From Prolixibacteraceae bacterium (lineage in GTDB: Bacteria > Bacteroidota > Bacteroidia > Bacteroidales > Prolixibacteraceae), in the NCBI GenBank assembly GCA_025355875.1, contig JANXYV010000126.1, positions 62,001 through 126,000 of the forward strand: 64,000 nt of DNA. Reading direction: 5' to 3'. A model generated the notes under the pieces. It made no database searches, was not told the origin of the DNA, and saw nothing but the letters and a program-made list of their open reading frames with translations. Every line of letters begins with the position of its first letter. The first letter of the stretch is position 1. Made by a program: the position numbers and the translations under genes. Of the stretch, positions 1-9,176 are shown one piece after another.

Positions 1-792
1 GTAATACATGATGGTATTGATTCCGGTGATCTGCTGAAAAACCGACAAAACGATGCCGATGAAAAGCAACGGTCTGATTTTTGGGGCCAGTAATTCTTTA
101 AAAGTGGGTTCTTTCAGGTTTTTCAGGGTTTGCTCAATCTCGGCTAATTCGCCTTTGGCCAGTTCTTTTCCTGAAGTTTTAACCAAAACATTCAAGGCAT
201 CCTGTTTCCGGCTTTTGGCGACCAGCCAACGCGGACTTTCAGGAACTAAAAACAGGCTAAAAAACAACAATACTGCGGGAGCTGCCATGACCAGCAACAT
301 CCATCGCCAGTTATTTTCGCCGGTTCCAACCAGTAAATAGTTACTGAAAAATGCGACCAAAATCCCGATGACGATGGTCAATTGGTTAAGCGAAACCAAG
401 GTTCCGCGGTATTTCGCCGGAGCAAGTTCGGCAATGTACATGGGCGAAAGGATGGATGCTACTCCAACAGCAATTCCACCTAAAATTCTCGAAAAAAGGA
501 AAAAGTAAAGGGAATGTGCTGAGGCGCTTCCGATGGCCGAAAAGAAAAACAATAATGCGGCCAACATCAGCACTTTTTTGCGGCCATAATGATCGCCCGC
601 TTTTCCGGCGATAAAAACACCGGCAATACAGCCAAATAACAAACTACTGACTGTCCAGCCTAATTGCGCTTCAGACAAGCCGAAATAAGGTTGAATGAAA
701 TTGATGGTTCCGGAGATCACCGCAGTGTCGAATCCGAACAAAAGTCCGCCAAGTGCGGCTACAACTGAGATGAGAATGACGTATGATTTCAT
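1..792 (-). CDS. Sugar porter family MFS transporter (partial, C-terminus outside window)
   Basis: Inner-membrane sugar transporter of the major facilitator superfamily, sugar porter family (XylE/GLUT type), probably a sugar:H+ symporter. The 264 residues present begin with MKSYVILISVV at 792 and run off the window edge in frame. Visible signatures are GGLLFGFDTAVISG in helix 1, a GRKKVL loop after helix 2, RILGGIAVG in helix 4 and PESPRWLV near residue 182, all diagnostic of sugar porters. It is the last visible gene of a minus-strand series with a six-hairpin glycosidase and a cupin-type glucose-6-phosphate isomerase, so it probably imports the sugar those enzymes release or use. Substrate cannot be read from the fragment. 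Confidence 0.9.
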   Translation of the reverse strand, partial: MKSYVILISVVAALGGLLFGFDTAVISGTINFIQPYFGLSEAQLGWTVSSLLFGCIAGVFIAGKAGDHYGRKKVLMLAALLFFFSAIGSASAHSLYFFLFSRILGGIAVGVASILSPMYIAELAPAKYRGTLVSLNQLTIVIGILVAFFSNYLLVGTGENNWRWMLLVMAAPAVLLFFSLFLVPESPRWLVAKSRKQDALNVLVKTSGKELAKGELAEIEQTLKNLKEPTFKELLAPKIRPLLFIGIVLSVFQQITGINTIMYY

Positions 793-829
793 CTGTCTAT
801 AATTTGTTTTTTAATTGTCAGATATCTTG

Positions 830-847
830 TCCCGATGAATATCGGGA
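830..847. repeat. Short intergenic palindrome
   Basis: TCCCGAT and ATCGGGA separated by 4 nt, in the 127-bp gap between the transporter and the glycosidase. No long T-run follows on the minus strand, so it is not a clear terminator. It may be a fragment of a dispersed palindrome. Confidence 0.4.
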
Positions 848-919
848 GAACTCCCATATAATGGTCATCCTCCTGTGTGTGAAAGGATTTCTCGTAATAG
901 TTTCATTCTTTCTTGATAA

Positions 920-3514
920 TTAGAGTTTTATTTCCATTTCAATGCTTTGTTTCCCTCCAACCGTAATACTTTCAGGAGAGCTAGTCCACAGTTTTTTATG
1001 TACTACAACTTTTTCGGGAAGGTATGCCGATTCGAGAAACGCAAGTTTGAACCTAACTTTGTCAGCCTTGGCGTTAACCACGAGCGACAGATTAATGCGA
1101 CCGAATGGCGTGCAGATTTTATTTAGACTTATTTTTGCATGAGCCTTGATCCATTGTTTTGGCAGGGCTTCAAAAAGGTGCAATTCTTTTCCTCGGTCAA
1201 TTTCAATAGCATGAACAATCATCCTGATAAATTCGGCACTGGCCCAGTTGTGCGGCATATCGCCAACTTCCTCACTACCTTTACCTAAGGGCTTTTGCTC
1301 CTCGCGCCATACCATTGTGGGTGACGAATGATTGGCATAATCGTAGAGTAGTTGCGGAATTCCTTCGGTTTTGCCCAACCACTGCAGTGCGTGACTGTTG
1401 AACGAACTGAAATAGTTCCACAATCCATCTTTCATCCATCCGGTATCGAAAACCAATCCTTCTTCGCGGTGGCTGTTAATCATATCAATCGTTTGGCAAG
1501 CCCATTTTTTCAGTTCCTGACCTTCGTCGAACAACTGACCCGGATACACCGATTGACAAAATGCCCACTGACCTTTTTGCGCCGGATAGTTGCCTTCATT
1601 GTGAATCATAACTGGTAAATAACTGTTTCCCTTTTCATCTTTTCGGATGTCGGTTCTGGCTTTAACCATGAAATTTGACAAAAATGAATCGAAATCTTTT
1701 TGCCATCGGTTTGCCTGTTCTGTTTTCCCTATCCATTTGGCAGCTCCGATAGCCCATTTCATGCCACTCAGGCACCATTCTGTGTTCGAATAATCGTTTC
1801 CGAAAGCGATACCTCCGTCAACATTTCCGGCTGGCAACAAACCGTAACCTGGTTTTGTTGAATCAGCCATTGCTTCGCTGCGCAGGGTTTTAATACGGTT
1901 CATGCAGCCCTCTATAACCGACCAGTTTTGTTCGAGCCAGTCTTTATCCTGAGTAAGCCTAGCATGACGGATAATCATAAACGGAACCAATCCATTTTCC
2001 TTGTGAAACGTTGGAAGCATATCGAAACCGCCGCCTTTTAACTGGTTCTTTTTCAGGTTATCGATGCAACTTCTCACATCTTTGGAATATCCAAGCATCG
2101 TTGCTACTTCGAGCAAAAAGCTTCCATCGGCGATCCACAGTCCCCGATAATAAGTTGGTCCAACGTGAAATGCCTTATTTCCGCCCCATTCATCCCTTGC
2201 CTGAAATATATTTCGGATGCTCAATTGAATCATCGATTGAATGCCCTCATCCGGAACTGAAATCGCCTCATTCGAGGGGCTGTTTTTTGCCCACCAATTC
2301 TCCGATACTTGCTTGTTTTTCAATATATTGGCAACCGTTGCCTGATACGATTCATCCTTTCCCTGAAAACGACTCAAGGTAAAAGCAAGTTGTTTTTGTT
2401 CTCCGGGTTTGAGCGAAACAGGCTCGAAAAGAATGGAATAACTTTTTACTGTATCGACCTTTATCTCCAGCATTTTTATGGACGAGAACAGCCTGGAAAA
2501 TGGATCAATTTGAAGAAAACCATTCTCCAAATGAGGCTGGTCAATGCCCAGGTAATTGACTGCCGGGTTAAAAAGCTTGCTTTGATTGCTGGTATTTTTT
2601 AAATTAACAAGCAGGTGATACCTTCGTTCCGGCATACAAATCTGCGCGCATTTTGCATAAAGCAAGGCATTTTTGTTTTGCTCTCCACTGATGATTTCAT
2701 CGTTTGTTCTTGAATTATCGGCAAACATCCAAATCGCGTTCATAAATACATCACGGTCTTTTACTCCTGGAAAATTATTGACAGTAACTGATATTATACC
2801 GTCTTTATTCACATCATGCGACTCAAAACTATATATTCCCGGAATCCTAAACCCAAAATCACGAGCAGGGTCGATCTCTTTTTCATCCGATCCTTCAACC
2901 GAAATCCGCATGATTCGAATACCCGGTTCTTGCCATTTTCCTTCGCAAAATCCCAAGGCTATCTGGTTCGATGCGCCTGGTTTAACTTTGATGTGAAACT
3001 CCAGAAAACCTTCGCCCGAATAGCCCGACTGACCTTCAGCAATATCATTGAAAGCTTCGTCACATGAAACTTTTGGCTTCGACCAATCGATTTCTATCCT
3101 ACGGTTATCAAGGCGTTCGATACTATTCTTCTGAATGTTGGCTGGTATTTCCTGAAATGTTTGTTCCGATATTACAATTCCATCACATTCTTTTGTTGTC
3201 ACTATTAACGGTGTGGTTGCCGAACCTAATTTCTGATTTTTCCACAACGATGGGCTTTTGCAGTCAAACATCAGAGAATATGAAAATTTACGAGGCCCAT
3301 CGTAATTGAAATCACCAAAAAGTTGACCCTCCTTGCCAACAAGCATTTTAATCGGATCGTCGGGTAAACTGATTAGGGTTTGCCACCACGCTGGACTGTA
3401 CCGATGATCAACAAGAGCCTCATTGGTTTGTGCAAATCCACTTACTGCGATCGCTAAAACAGCAAAAAAAAATGCACATTTTTTCAATAAGTTGTTCATA
3501 ATTAATGTTTTCAA
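920..3514 (-). CDS. Secreted six-hairpin (alpha/alpha)6 glycosidase-like protein
   Basis: Predicted exported glycan-degrading enzyme of 864 residues. A signal peptide is visible (LLKKCAFFFAVLAIAVSGFAQ). The first 400 or so residues look like beta-sandwich sequence. Residues roughly 430-770 are rich in Trp/Tyr/Gly helices (TYYRGLWIADGSFLLEVA, GNDYSNTEWCLSG) as in (alpha/alpha)6 barrel glycosidases such as the rhamnosidase-like superfamily, followed by a C-terminal beta domain. I cannot assign a CAZy family or the catalytic acids. Two in-frame ATGs (3514 and 3499) both keep the signal peptide; no ribosome binding site decides between them. The gene starts 17 bp after the phosphoglucose isomerase stop, so the two are probably cotranscribed. 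Confidence 0.75.
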   Translation of the reverse strand: MKTLIMNNLLKKCAFFFAVLAIAVSGFAQTNEALVDHRYSPAWWQTLISLPDDPIKMLVGKEGQLFGDFNYDGPRKFSYSLMFDCKSPSLWKNQKLGSATTPLIVTTKECDGIVISEQTFQEIPANIQKNSIERLDNRRIEIDWSKPKVSCDEAFNDIAEGQSGYSGEGFLEFHIKVKPGASNQIALGFCEGKWQEPGIRIMRISVEGSDEKEIDPARDFGFRIPGIYSFESHDVNKDGIISVTVNNFPGVKDRDVFMNAIWMFADNSRTNDEIISGEQNKNALLYAKCAQICMPERRYHLLVNLKNTSNQSKLFNPAVNYLGIDQPHLENGFLQIDPFSRLFSSIKMLEIKVDTVKSYSILFEPVSLKPGEQKQLAFTLSRFQGKDESYQATVANILKNKQVSENWWAKNSPSNEAISVPDEGIQSMIQLSIRNIFQARDEWGGNKAFHVGPTYYRGLWIADGSFLLEVATMLGYSKDVRSCIDNLKKNQLKGGGFDMLPTFHKENGLVPFMIIRHARLTQDKDWLEQNWSVIEGCMNRIKTLRSEAMADSTKPGYGLLPAGNVDGGIAFGNDYSNTEWCLSGMKWAIGAAKWIGKTEQANRWQKDFDSFLSNFMVKARTDIRKDEKGNSYLPVMIHNEGNYPAQKGQWAFCQSVYPGQLFDEGQELKKWACQTIDMINSHREEGLVFDTGWMKDGLWNYFSSFNSHALQWLGKTEGIPQLLYDYANHSSPTMVWREEQKPLGKGSEEVGDMPHNWASAEFIRMIVHAIEIDRGKELHLFEALPKQWIKAHAKISLNKICTPFGRINLSLVVNAKADKVRFKLAFLESAYLPEKVVVHKKLWTSSPESITVGGKQSIEMEIKL

Positions 3515-3531
3515 GTTTGTTTTGCTCCGTG

Positions 3532-4098
3532 CTATACAATCATTATTGGTTTTCCTTCCACTTCAACCAATCGAGCAGAGAAACCATTTTTGGCAATTTC
3601 TTCATAATCGTGACCGGCATCCGATGGCCAGCAGGCGCCGACAATTAGTTTTTCGTTTCCCGTATTGGCCAGCCGGTGAGCAATTTCGTCACGGATGTAG
3701 TGCAGACTTCCGGGATATACTTCCTCTGCCCAGGTATTTCGCTCACGATCCATCAGAATCAGCATGCCTTTTCCATGAAGGCCCCAGTAAAATTCAGCAC
3801 GATCGCCCAGCGAATGGAAATGCCCTTTGGTCATGAAATATTCGTTTCCCACTTTTCCCGGATAAATGGTGGAAACCCCGAAAAACAATCCACCCGGAGT
3901 ACCTTCTGCAACCGGCATCCAGGCCTGAACTGTATAAGCCAGTTGATCGGGATTCATTTCAGAATATGCTTTTTCATCCTGAAAAATTCCGGGAATGTCT
4001 TTGATTTTCCTGACCTGATTGATCACAGGCTCACCGGTCATCCGGTAATCGTTCAAATTCAACTCTACCGGAGATTTCATGATTTCTAAATGCTTCAT
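3532..4098 (-). CDS. Cupin-type glucose-6-phosphate isomerase
   Basis: Interconverts glucose-6-phosphate and fructose-6-phosphate in the cytosol. This 188-residue protein is the metal-dependent cupin form (GPI family of archaea and some bacteria), not the large classical Pgi. The metal site is visible: TKGHFHS with His93 and His95, a Glu in the following RAEFYWG, and a His in the second cupin motif around GSLHYIRDEIAH. Length fits the family. It lies between a secreted GH2 enzyme upstream (283 bp away, separated by a palindrome cluster) and a glycosidase 17 bp downstream. A catabolic isomerase inside a sugar locus suggests the released sugar enters glycolysis here, though a related aldose/ketose phosphate could be the true substrate. 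Confidence 0.85.
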   Translation of the reverse strand: MKHLEIMKSPVELNLNDYRMTGEPVINQVRKIKDIPGIFQDEKAYSEMNPDQLAYTVQAWMPVAEGTPGGLFFGVSTIYPGKVGNEYFMTKGHFHSLGDRAEFYWGLHGKGMLILMDRERNTWAEEVYPGSLHYIRDEIAHRLANTGNEKLIVGACWPSDAGHDYEEIAKNGFSARLVEVEGKPIMIV

Positions 4099-4126
4099 AT
4101 TGATAAAATTAACTTTTTAAATTATT

Positions 4127-4347
4127 AACACCGAAGGTGTTTTATTTTCATAACCTTAGGTCGTTGACCTAAGGAGGTTGAAATCCATATACAAACTGCC
4201 TGAAAGGCAGAACAACTATCAACTTTAATGAAAACATCATTCCTTAATATTACTATCATGCCTTTCAGGCAGATGTTGGCTCCTTTATGTTTCTCCGCAG
4301 GTCGTTGACCTTTCAGTTATGAAAATTTTGACTTTTCAAGTCAAAAT
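4127..4347. repeat. Palindrome cluster A (six hairpins with 3-nt spacers)
   Basis: This intergenic block holds six successive palindromes with 3-nt centres: AACACC/GGTGTT (4127-4141), CCTTAGGTC/GACCTAAGG (4154-4174), CTGCCT/AGGCAG (4196-4210), TGCCT/AGGCA (4259-4271), AGGTC/GACCT (4299-4311) and ATTTTGACTT/AAGTCAAAAT (4325-4347). Read on the minus strand it is homologous, in the same order, to the block at 57638-57865. Both sit just upstream of a gene in that gene's transcriptional sense. No coding potential was seen. Confidence 0.85.
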
Positions 4348-4381
4348 AATTTTAGTCCTTATTCTGATCTTTGATAAATTT

Positions 4382-6604
4382 TTATTTCGCTTCAAGTTTA
4401 AAATACTTGTATTCAGCTAGTTTTCCAATTTTTATGAACCTTCTGCTAATGACTGTTTTCCCGTTTTCCGGAGTGAATTCGGCAACCAGCAAATAACCAC
4501 CAGCCTGCGTTGGCAGGATGATTGAAACCGGCAAGTCGGTTCGAATAAATGATGGCAGTTTGACTAAACTTGTTTGTTCTAAAAGGGCTTTTCCTTTTGA
4601 ATCAAGAAGCTTTATTTTAACCGTTCCTGAAGCAGTTGCAGGATTGTTATTGATTCCGGCAAGGTTGAAAATCAGGGCTGATCCGGGTTCATGTGGCTTG
4701 ATCATGCGGACGTATCGCTCATCAGTCAGATTTATAAATGTTGCTGCAGGAGCAAAAGCATGATGAAACCAGTCGAGCGTGGCCGTTGGTTTCAAATCTT
4801 TGATATTTCCGGCAAACCAGTCGCCGGTAAAGCCATAATTGTTGGCCAGGTAACAGAAAGCCAGTACCCCGGCAATGTTCGGATTACTGCGTAGCCATTC
4901 GGTTTCGAGCTGCATCCAGTAGGCCTGTAATTCCCAGTTTTGTTCAGGAGTGGAGTTTTTCCCAAGGTAGTGTTCGTAAACCTCCACCGTCAGTTTACTG
5001 GGCGAACCATTTCTCCATAGCCAGATCCAGCCGTATTCATTCACTAACTGCGGAACGCCCGCATTGTTGATAGATTCAATGATATCCGGACGAAAGTTCA
5101 AATCGCCCAGCGGATAAATGTCACGATTTGCGCCCGGCTGAATCCAATTTACAACTCCCTGGTAGGGATGTGGTTCGTCCATTTCATCGGCGCTCATCTG
5201 ATCGCCAGTCATATAACCGGCGTCCCAAACGCGGGTTGGGTCCAACTTTTTCAACTCCGGTATCAAGGTATTGCCGATATAACCATCCCAGTTTTCGTTG
5301 ATTGCGTCCCAAATGGCGATGCTCGGATGGTTTCCATCAGTCCAAACCCAGTCGGTATATTCTTTTCGGATTTGCTCATCCCAGCCGTGGTTCTGCCAGT
5401 ACAACCATTCGTTCTGGAACATCAGCCCGTTTTCGTCCGCAATATCGTACCAAAAATCAGGAGCAATCCCCACGCAAATGCGCATCATGTTCCAGTTCAG
5501 TTGTTTCGGATATTCAACCAGGAGCCTTTTCACCCATTCCTTATCCCAAACCAGGTTGCTGCAGTCCGGATCTTCGAAAAAGCGCTGAAGGGTAACATTC
5601 GTTCCGCGAAGGATAATTTTCTCGCCATTCAGGTAAAAGAACTTGCCTTTTCGGTCAAAATCGCGCATTCCGAACTGTTTGGAAGTTTCATCAGAAATGC
5701 CTTTATCAGAGGTCAAGGTTGCGGTTGCCAAATAAAGGAAAGGCTTGTCGGGCGTCCAGTTGGTGAAATTCTGAATTGGAATATCCTGCTGAACCTCAGA
5801 AATGTTGTCGCGTTTAGCAGCAAAACGACCACTTTTGGTTGCCACTATTTTTCCTGAAAGCTTTTCAGCAATCGAAATATTCATGGTCACCGAATCACTC
5901 ATGGCATCGCCGTAAAAAATCTGTGCCGGTTTGAAATTCCGGAGCATCGCTTTTACCGTTACTTTTTTGTAGGCAACCGAAGGCAAAACCAAAAGTCGAT
6001 TGACCCGAACAGCTCCGGTAAACGAAAGCAAAACATCGTCCCAGATTCCGGGGAGATAATGTTCTTTTTCTTTATCGGTGCCGCCTGCAGCTTCCGAAGG
6101 CAACCAAACACGGTCGCCAACCTTGATCAGGATTTCGTTTTTAGCGCCAAATTTCAGGGCTTTTGAAATTGGGAATTCTACCGGGGTATAACAGGCCATC
6201 GAAGTTCCCATATCCATGCCATTCACATAAACCTGAGTGACATACTGGCTCTTTTTGATGGTAATTACGGCTTCTTTGCCTTCCAGTTCCTTCGGAATAT
6301 CAACATATTTCAAATACCAGCTATAACGCGGTGAATAATCAATGTTGTACAAATTGTGTTGCCCTTTGGCTTCCACCTTATCAGCCCGTTTAAAGAACTT
6401 GTAGTAATCGTCGATTTTTGGTGAAGCAAGGTGGATCAATCCGGGGACGGGAATCGTGCGGGTATATTTCGCCGGAGGAAAGGCATTTACGGTTTGATCG
6501 AACTGCCAGGTTCCGTTCAGGTTGATCGTGGTTCGTGAGCCATCGTTGGCAGAATTTGCCAGATATGGAATCGACAGAATCAGGCAAATGAGAATTCGTT
6601 TCAT
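4382..6604 (-). CDS. Secreted glycoside hydrolase family 2 protein
   Basis: A 740-residue exported enzyme of the GH2 beta-galactosidase/beta-mannosidase/beta-glucuronidase clan. A signal peptide (RILICLILSIPYLANSA) is followed by a jelly-roll sugar-binding domain (about 25-200), an immunoglobulin-like domain (about 200-320), and a TIM barrel with the acid/base motif IWDAINEN (Glu437) and nucleophile motif VNEYGW (Glu523). A further beta domain follows. Both catalytic glutamates are present, so it is probably active; the exact linkage cannot be read. It lies 30 bp downstream of the esterase gene and probably belongs to the operon led by the GntR regulator. Extracytoplasmic action fits the neighbouring importer. 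Confidence 0.88.
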   Translation of the reverse strand: MKRILICLILSIPYLANSANDGSRTTINLNGTWQFDQTVNAFPPAKYTRTIPVPGLIHLASPKIDDYYKFFKRADKVEAKGQHNLYNIDYSPRYSWYLKYVDIPKELEGKEAVITIKKSQYVTQVYVNGMDMGTSMACYTPVEFPISKALKFGAKNEILIKVGDRVWLPSEAAGGTDKEKEHYLPGIWDDVLLSFTGAVRVNRLLVLPSVAYKKVTVKAMLRNFKPAQIFYGDAMSDSVTMNISIAEKLSGKIVATKSGRFAAKRDNISEVQQDIPIQNFTNWTPDKPFLYLATATLTSDKGISDETSKQFGMRDFDRKGKFFYLNGEKIILRGTNVTLQRFFEDPDCSNLVWDKEWVKRLLVEYPKQLNWNMMRICVGIAPDFWYDIADENGLMFQNEWLYWQNHGWDEQIRKEYTDWVWTDGNHPSIAIWDAINENWDGYIGNTLIPELKKLDPTRVWDAGYMTGDQMSADEMDEPHPYQGVVNWIQPGANRDIYPLGDLNFRPDIIESINNAGVPQLVNEYGWIWLWRNGSPSKLTVEVYEHYLGKNSTPEQNWELQAYWMQLETEWLRSNPNIAGVLAFCYLANNYGFTGDWFAGNIKDLKPTATLDWFHHAFAPAATFINLTDERYVRMIKPHEPGSALIFNLAGINNNPATASGTVKIKLLDSKGKALLEQTSLVKLPSFIRTDLPVSIILPTQAGGYLLVAEFTPENGKTVISRRFIKIGKLAEYKYFKLEAK

Positions 6605-6634
6605 AGTTTATTCGGTTTTAAATGGTTGAAAGTG

Positions 6635-7519
6635 CTAATCCAAGAGCTTAAATTTCCGAAGGAAATCATCGGCAAGTTCAAGTATTTCATCGTCGTAATA
6701 GCGCGAATATTTAGGATTTCCTTCGCCCAGATAGTGTTTCCTTCCTTCATACATATGTTGCTCAAAGTAATTTCCTTCCTTTTTCATCGCAGTTTCAAAA
6801 TACTGAACCGTCCATTTCGGCACCTGTTCATCGTCGGTACCATGGAATTCAATCATAGGCGGTAAGCCCTTTTTCATATGATGTGCCGGAGAGATGCTCC
6901 AGATCTGAGTTCTGCGTTCGCCGAGTAAACGGTCACACCAACCCTCCACTGTATTTACACATGACGAAAACAGCAGAATCGCATCAGGGCGACAGCTGAT
7001 ATTCAAATTATCCGATTTTTCATTGTGCTCATCAATCATTGCTGTTGCCAAAGCCAATTGACCACCCGCAGATTGACCAGCCGCGACTATTCTGTTGCGG
7101 TCAATATGGAATTTTTTGGCATTTGCGCGCACCCAACGCATGGCCGATTTGGCATCCATCACACATTCAATGGGGCTAATTGTTGGATGTGGAGTTATTC
7201 CGTTTTTAATCGATAACCGATATTCAACTGAAAAAGTCACAATTCCCAGCTTTGCATATCGTTTGCAGGTACTGAAAAACTCACTTGGTGTGCCATAAGC
7301 CCATCCTCCGCCATGGAAAAATACAATTGCAGCATTATTTTCTCTTTCAAACGACTGGCCGGTATAAAAAACATCCACCTGAAGCTTTGTTGAGTCAATC
7401 GTTTTGTAAACTTCCTGAATATGGGTAATTGGATTATTGGGTTCAGCTTGATTTTTGCAATTTGCAGCATGGCACATCATTGAAAAACCAAGAAAAAGAA
7501 AGGAGAGCAGACGTTTCAT
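6635..7519 (-). CDS. Secreted alpha/beta-hydrolase (esterase/lipase, carbohydrate-esterase-like)
   Basis: Serine hydrolase of 294 residues with a signal peptide (RLLSFLFLGFSMMCHA). The oxyanion-hole motif HGGGWAYG and the nucleophile elbow GQSAGGQLA are visible. The rest of the triad is probably Asp in the FHGTDDEQVP segment and His in EGRKHYLGEG. This is the hormone-sensitive-lipase/BD-FAE-like type often found in glycan loci, where it removes acetyl or feruloyl groups. It starts 11 bp after the GntR regulator stop and ends 30 bp before GH2, which strongly suggests one transcript. The acyl group removed cannot be deduced from sequence. Confidence 0.85.
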   Translation of the reverse strand: MKRLLSFLFLGFSMMCHAANCKNQAEPNNPITHIQEVYKTIDSTKLQVDVFYTGQSFERENNAAIVFFHGGGWAYGTPSEFFSTCKRYAKLGIVTFSVEYRLSIKNGITPHPTISPIECVMDAKSAMRWVRANAKKFHIDRNRIVAAGQSAGGQLALATAMIDEHNEKSDNLNISCRPDAILLFSSCVNTVEGWCDRLLGERRTQIWSISPAHHMKKGLPPMIEFHGTDDEQVPKWTVQYFETAMKKEGNYFEQHMYEGRKHYLGEGNPKYSRYYDDEILELADDFLRKFKLLD

Positions 7520-7530
7520 CTTATACCGTT

Positions 7531-8550
7531 TTAAAATGAGTTTCGTTGATTCATCACGAAAGGATTATCCAGCTTCAGTTTCTGATGGTTCAGGATCATT
7601 TCGGCCATGGTTTTTCCCATCGCAACGAAATCGGTAGAAATGGTCGTAATTCCAGAAGCCACAATGCCTTTCAAAGGAGTTTCATTGTAGGAAACAATGC
7701 CCAAATCTTTCCCCAATTTCAATTGCTTTTCGATTGAAACCCGAACCAGAAACTCCAGATCGCGGTCATCGACCACTACAAAAGCATCGCCGGGTTTGAT
7801 TTCTAACGATTTTAGCTCATTGACAATTTCGCAGGCAATTGGGTATTGTTTGCAGAAATCACGAAAGCCGGTCACAATATCTTTGAAGTGCGATTTCTGA
7901 TGACGAATGACCAAAACCATGCGTGAATATTTGTTTACGAGTTCCGAATTCTGCTTTAATACGCGATAAATATCACGTTCAAAATCCTGACAGACAAACG
8001 GATAAAGTTCTTTGTACTGCTTCCTTCCCTGATCGAGGATAAAAACCTTGTTTGAAGGAAGTTTTGCAATGGTGGTCATGGCGTCAGGGTGGTCGATGGG
8101 CATGATCACATATTCGGAATAGTCGCCGATTGATCCATCTATGATGGTCTGGAACATCTTCAGGTTGTTGTGGTGGAAGAAGATTTGCTCGCTGCCGTCT
8201 TTTTGCAATGCGTCTTTAAAAGCGTCGTAAAGTTCTTCCTTGTATGCGGTCAGTCGGTCGAACACCAGCAAAACCTTGTGCTTGAAACCGGTATTCTCAT
8301 TCTGAATAAAATATCCTTTTCCGACCTGAGAGGTAATAATTCCTTTGGATTTCAGTTCATTGTATGCCATCAAAACCGTATCCTGCGACAGACCATATTC
8401 CTTGCAAAGCATGTTCAGCGACGGGATTTTGTTGCCTTTTTTCAATTCACCAGCCTTGATTTTTTGCTGAATGGCATCGATAATCTGCCGGTATTTGGGA
8501 ATCGACTGATTGTCGTCAAACTGAATATCAAAGTGTTTTCGCATAGCCAA
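7531..8550 (-). CDS. GntR-family regulator with LacI-like sugar-sensing domain
   Basis: Cytosolic transcription factor of 339 residues. The N-terminus is a GntR winged helix (about 10-80, with IPKYRQIIDAIQQKI, KIPSLNMLCKEYGLSQDTV and a QVGKGYFI wing). Residues about 90-335 form a periplasmic-binding-protein-like fold (VLLVFDRLTAYKEEL, GIVSYNETPLKGI, STDFVAMGKTMAEMIL), as in AraR/LacI-type effector domains. It leads a tight group with the esterase and GH2 and so probably controls them in response to a sugar. A perfect 9-bp inverted repeat lies 60 bp upstream (8610-8631) and is a candidate autoregulatory operator. The effector sugar is unknown. Confidence 0.88.
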   Translation of the reverse strand: MAMRKHFDIQFDDNQSIPKYRQIIDAIQQKIKAGELKKGNKIPSLNMLCKEYGLSQDTVLMAYNELKSKGIITSQVGKGYFIQNENTGFKHKVLLVFDRLTAYKEELYDAFKDALQKDGSEQIFFHHNNLKMFQTIIDGSIGDYSEYVIMPIDHPDAMTTIAKLPSNKVFILDQGRKQYKELYPFVCQDFERDIYRVLKQNSELVNKYSRMVLVIRHQKSHFKDIVTGFRDFCKQYPIACEIVNELKSLEIKPGDAFVVVDDRDLEFLVRVSIEKQLKLGKDLGIVSYNETPLKGIVASGITTISTDFVAMGKTMAEMILNHQKLKLDNPFVMNQRNSF

Positions 8551-8609
8551 ACCTCTGGGTAGTTCTATGCAATTTTAGTAAATATTTTGATACTACAAAT
8601 CAATACTTT

Positions 8610-8631
8610 AATTTTTGTATAGACAAAAATT
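8610..8631. promoter_or_regulatory. Candidate operator upstream of the GntR regulator
   Basis: AATTTTTGT and ACAAAAATT form a perfect 9-bp inverted repeat around 4 nt (ATAG). It lies in the only gap upstream of the GntR-esterase-GH2 group. It is also just past the stop of the cytochrome gene, so a weak terminator role is possible. Confidence 0.45.
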
Positions 8632-8637
8632 TAAATG

Positions 8638-9123
8638 CTATTTGCCACTCCTGACTTTTGCCACCAGCTCTGCGGTAACTGGTTCAAAATTGTTCCCAAA
8701 ACTACAACGCACGTATGAAAGCACATCCGCTATTTCCTGATCAGAAAGTTTGGCGTGTGACGGCATGAAGTTTTTATATTCCTCGCCATTTACCACAATT
8801 TTTCCGCTCAGGCCTTTCATCATAATTGCCACCAATTCTTTGGGATCTTTGCCCACCCAACTGCCCGGCCCGAGTGGCGGATGCATGTTTGGAACTCCTG
8901 AGCCGTCGGCCTGATGACAGGTTAAACAATGATTGACGAAAACAGCTTTCCCCGCATGTACTTTTTCATTTGATTTTTCAGGAAGGTTTTTACTGATCTC
9001 TGCAGAAATTTGTTCTTTGCTCACGGGTTCAGACTTGTTCTTTCCGGAATTATTTTTGCAGGAAACCAATAAAAAAAGAAACAAAGTATTAAACATCAAA
9101 ACTTTAGTAATTCTCCTTTGCAT
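8638..9123 (-). CDS. Monoheme cytochrome c lipoprotein
   Basis: Exported electron carrier of 161 residues. A lipoprotein signal is visible (TLFLFLLVSC, Cys after the lipobox), then a low-complexity linker, then a class I cytochrome c domain with one CLTCH heme site and a likely Met axial ligand in NFMPSH. It is anchored on the periplasmic side of a membrane. The next gene upstream in the same direction (53 bp away) encodes a PQQ-type sugar dehydrogenase, which makes it the likely electron acceptor for that enzyme. GANPHPPLG-type spacing after the heme site (NMHPPLGPGSW) is typical of cytochromes paired with such dehydrogenases. Confidence 0.9.
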   Translation of the reverse strand: MQRRITKVLMFNTLFLFLLVSCKNNSGKNKSEPVSKEQISAEISKNLPEKSNEKVHAGKAVFVNHCLTCHQADGSGVPNMHPPLGPGSWVGKDPKELVAIMMKGLSGKIVVNGEEYKNFMPSHAKLSDQEIADVLSYVRCSFGNNFEPVTAELVAKVRSGK

Positions 9124-9176
9124 AAAGTTTGTTTAAGATTTTCACGATCAAGATAGCACAAATTGCCGACAGTTTA

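Noticed and set aside
4127-4347. CRISPR array
   Set aside because: The repeated units are different palindromes, not one direct repeat with spacers of constant length, and no cas genes are present.
5168-5857. A 229-residue plus-strand ORF inside the GH2 gene
   Set aside because: Antisense shadow of a clear GH2 enzyme whose catalytic motifs are on the minus strand.
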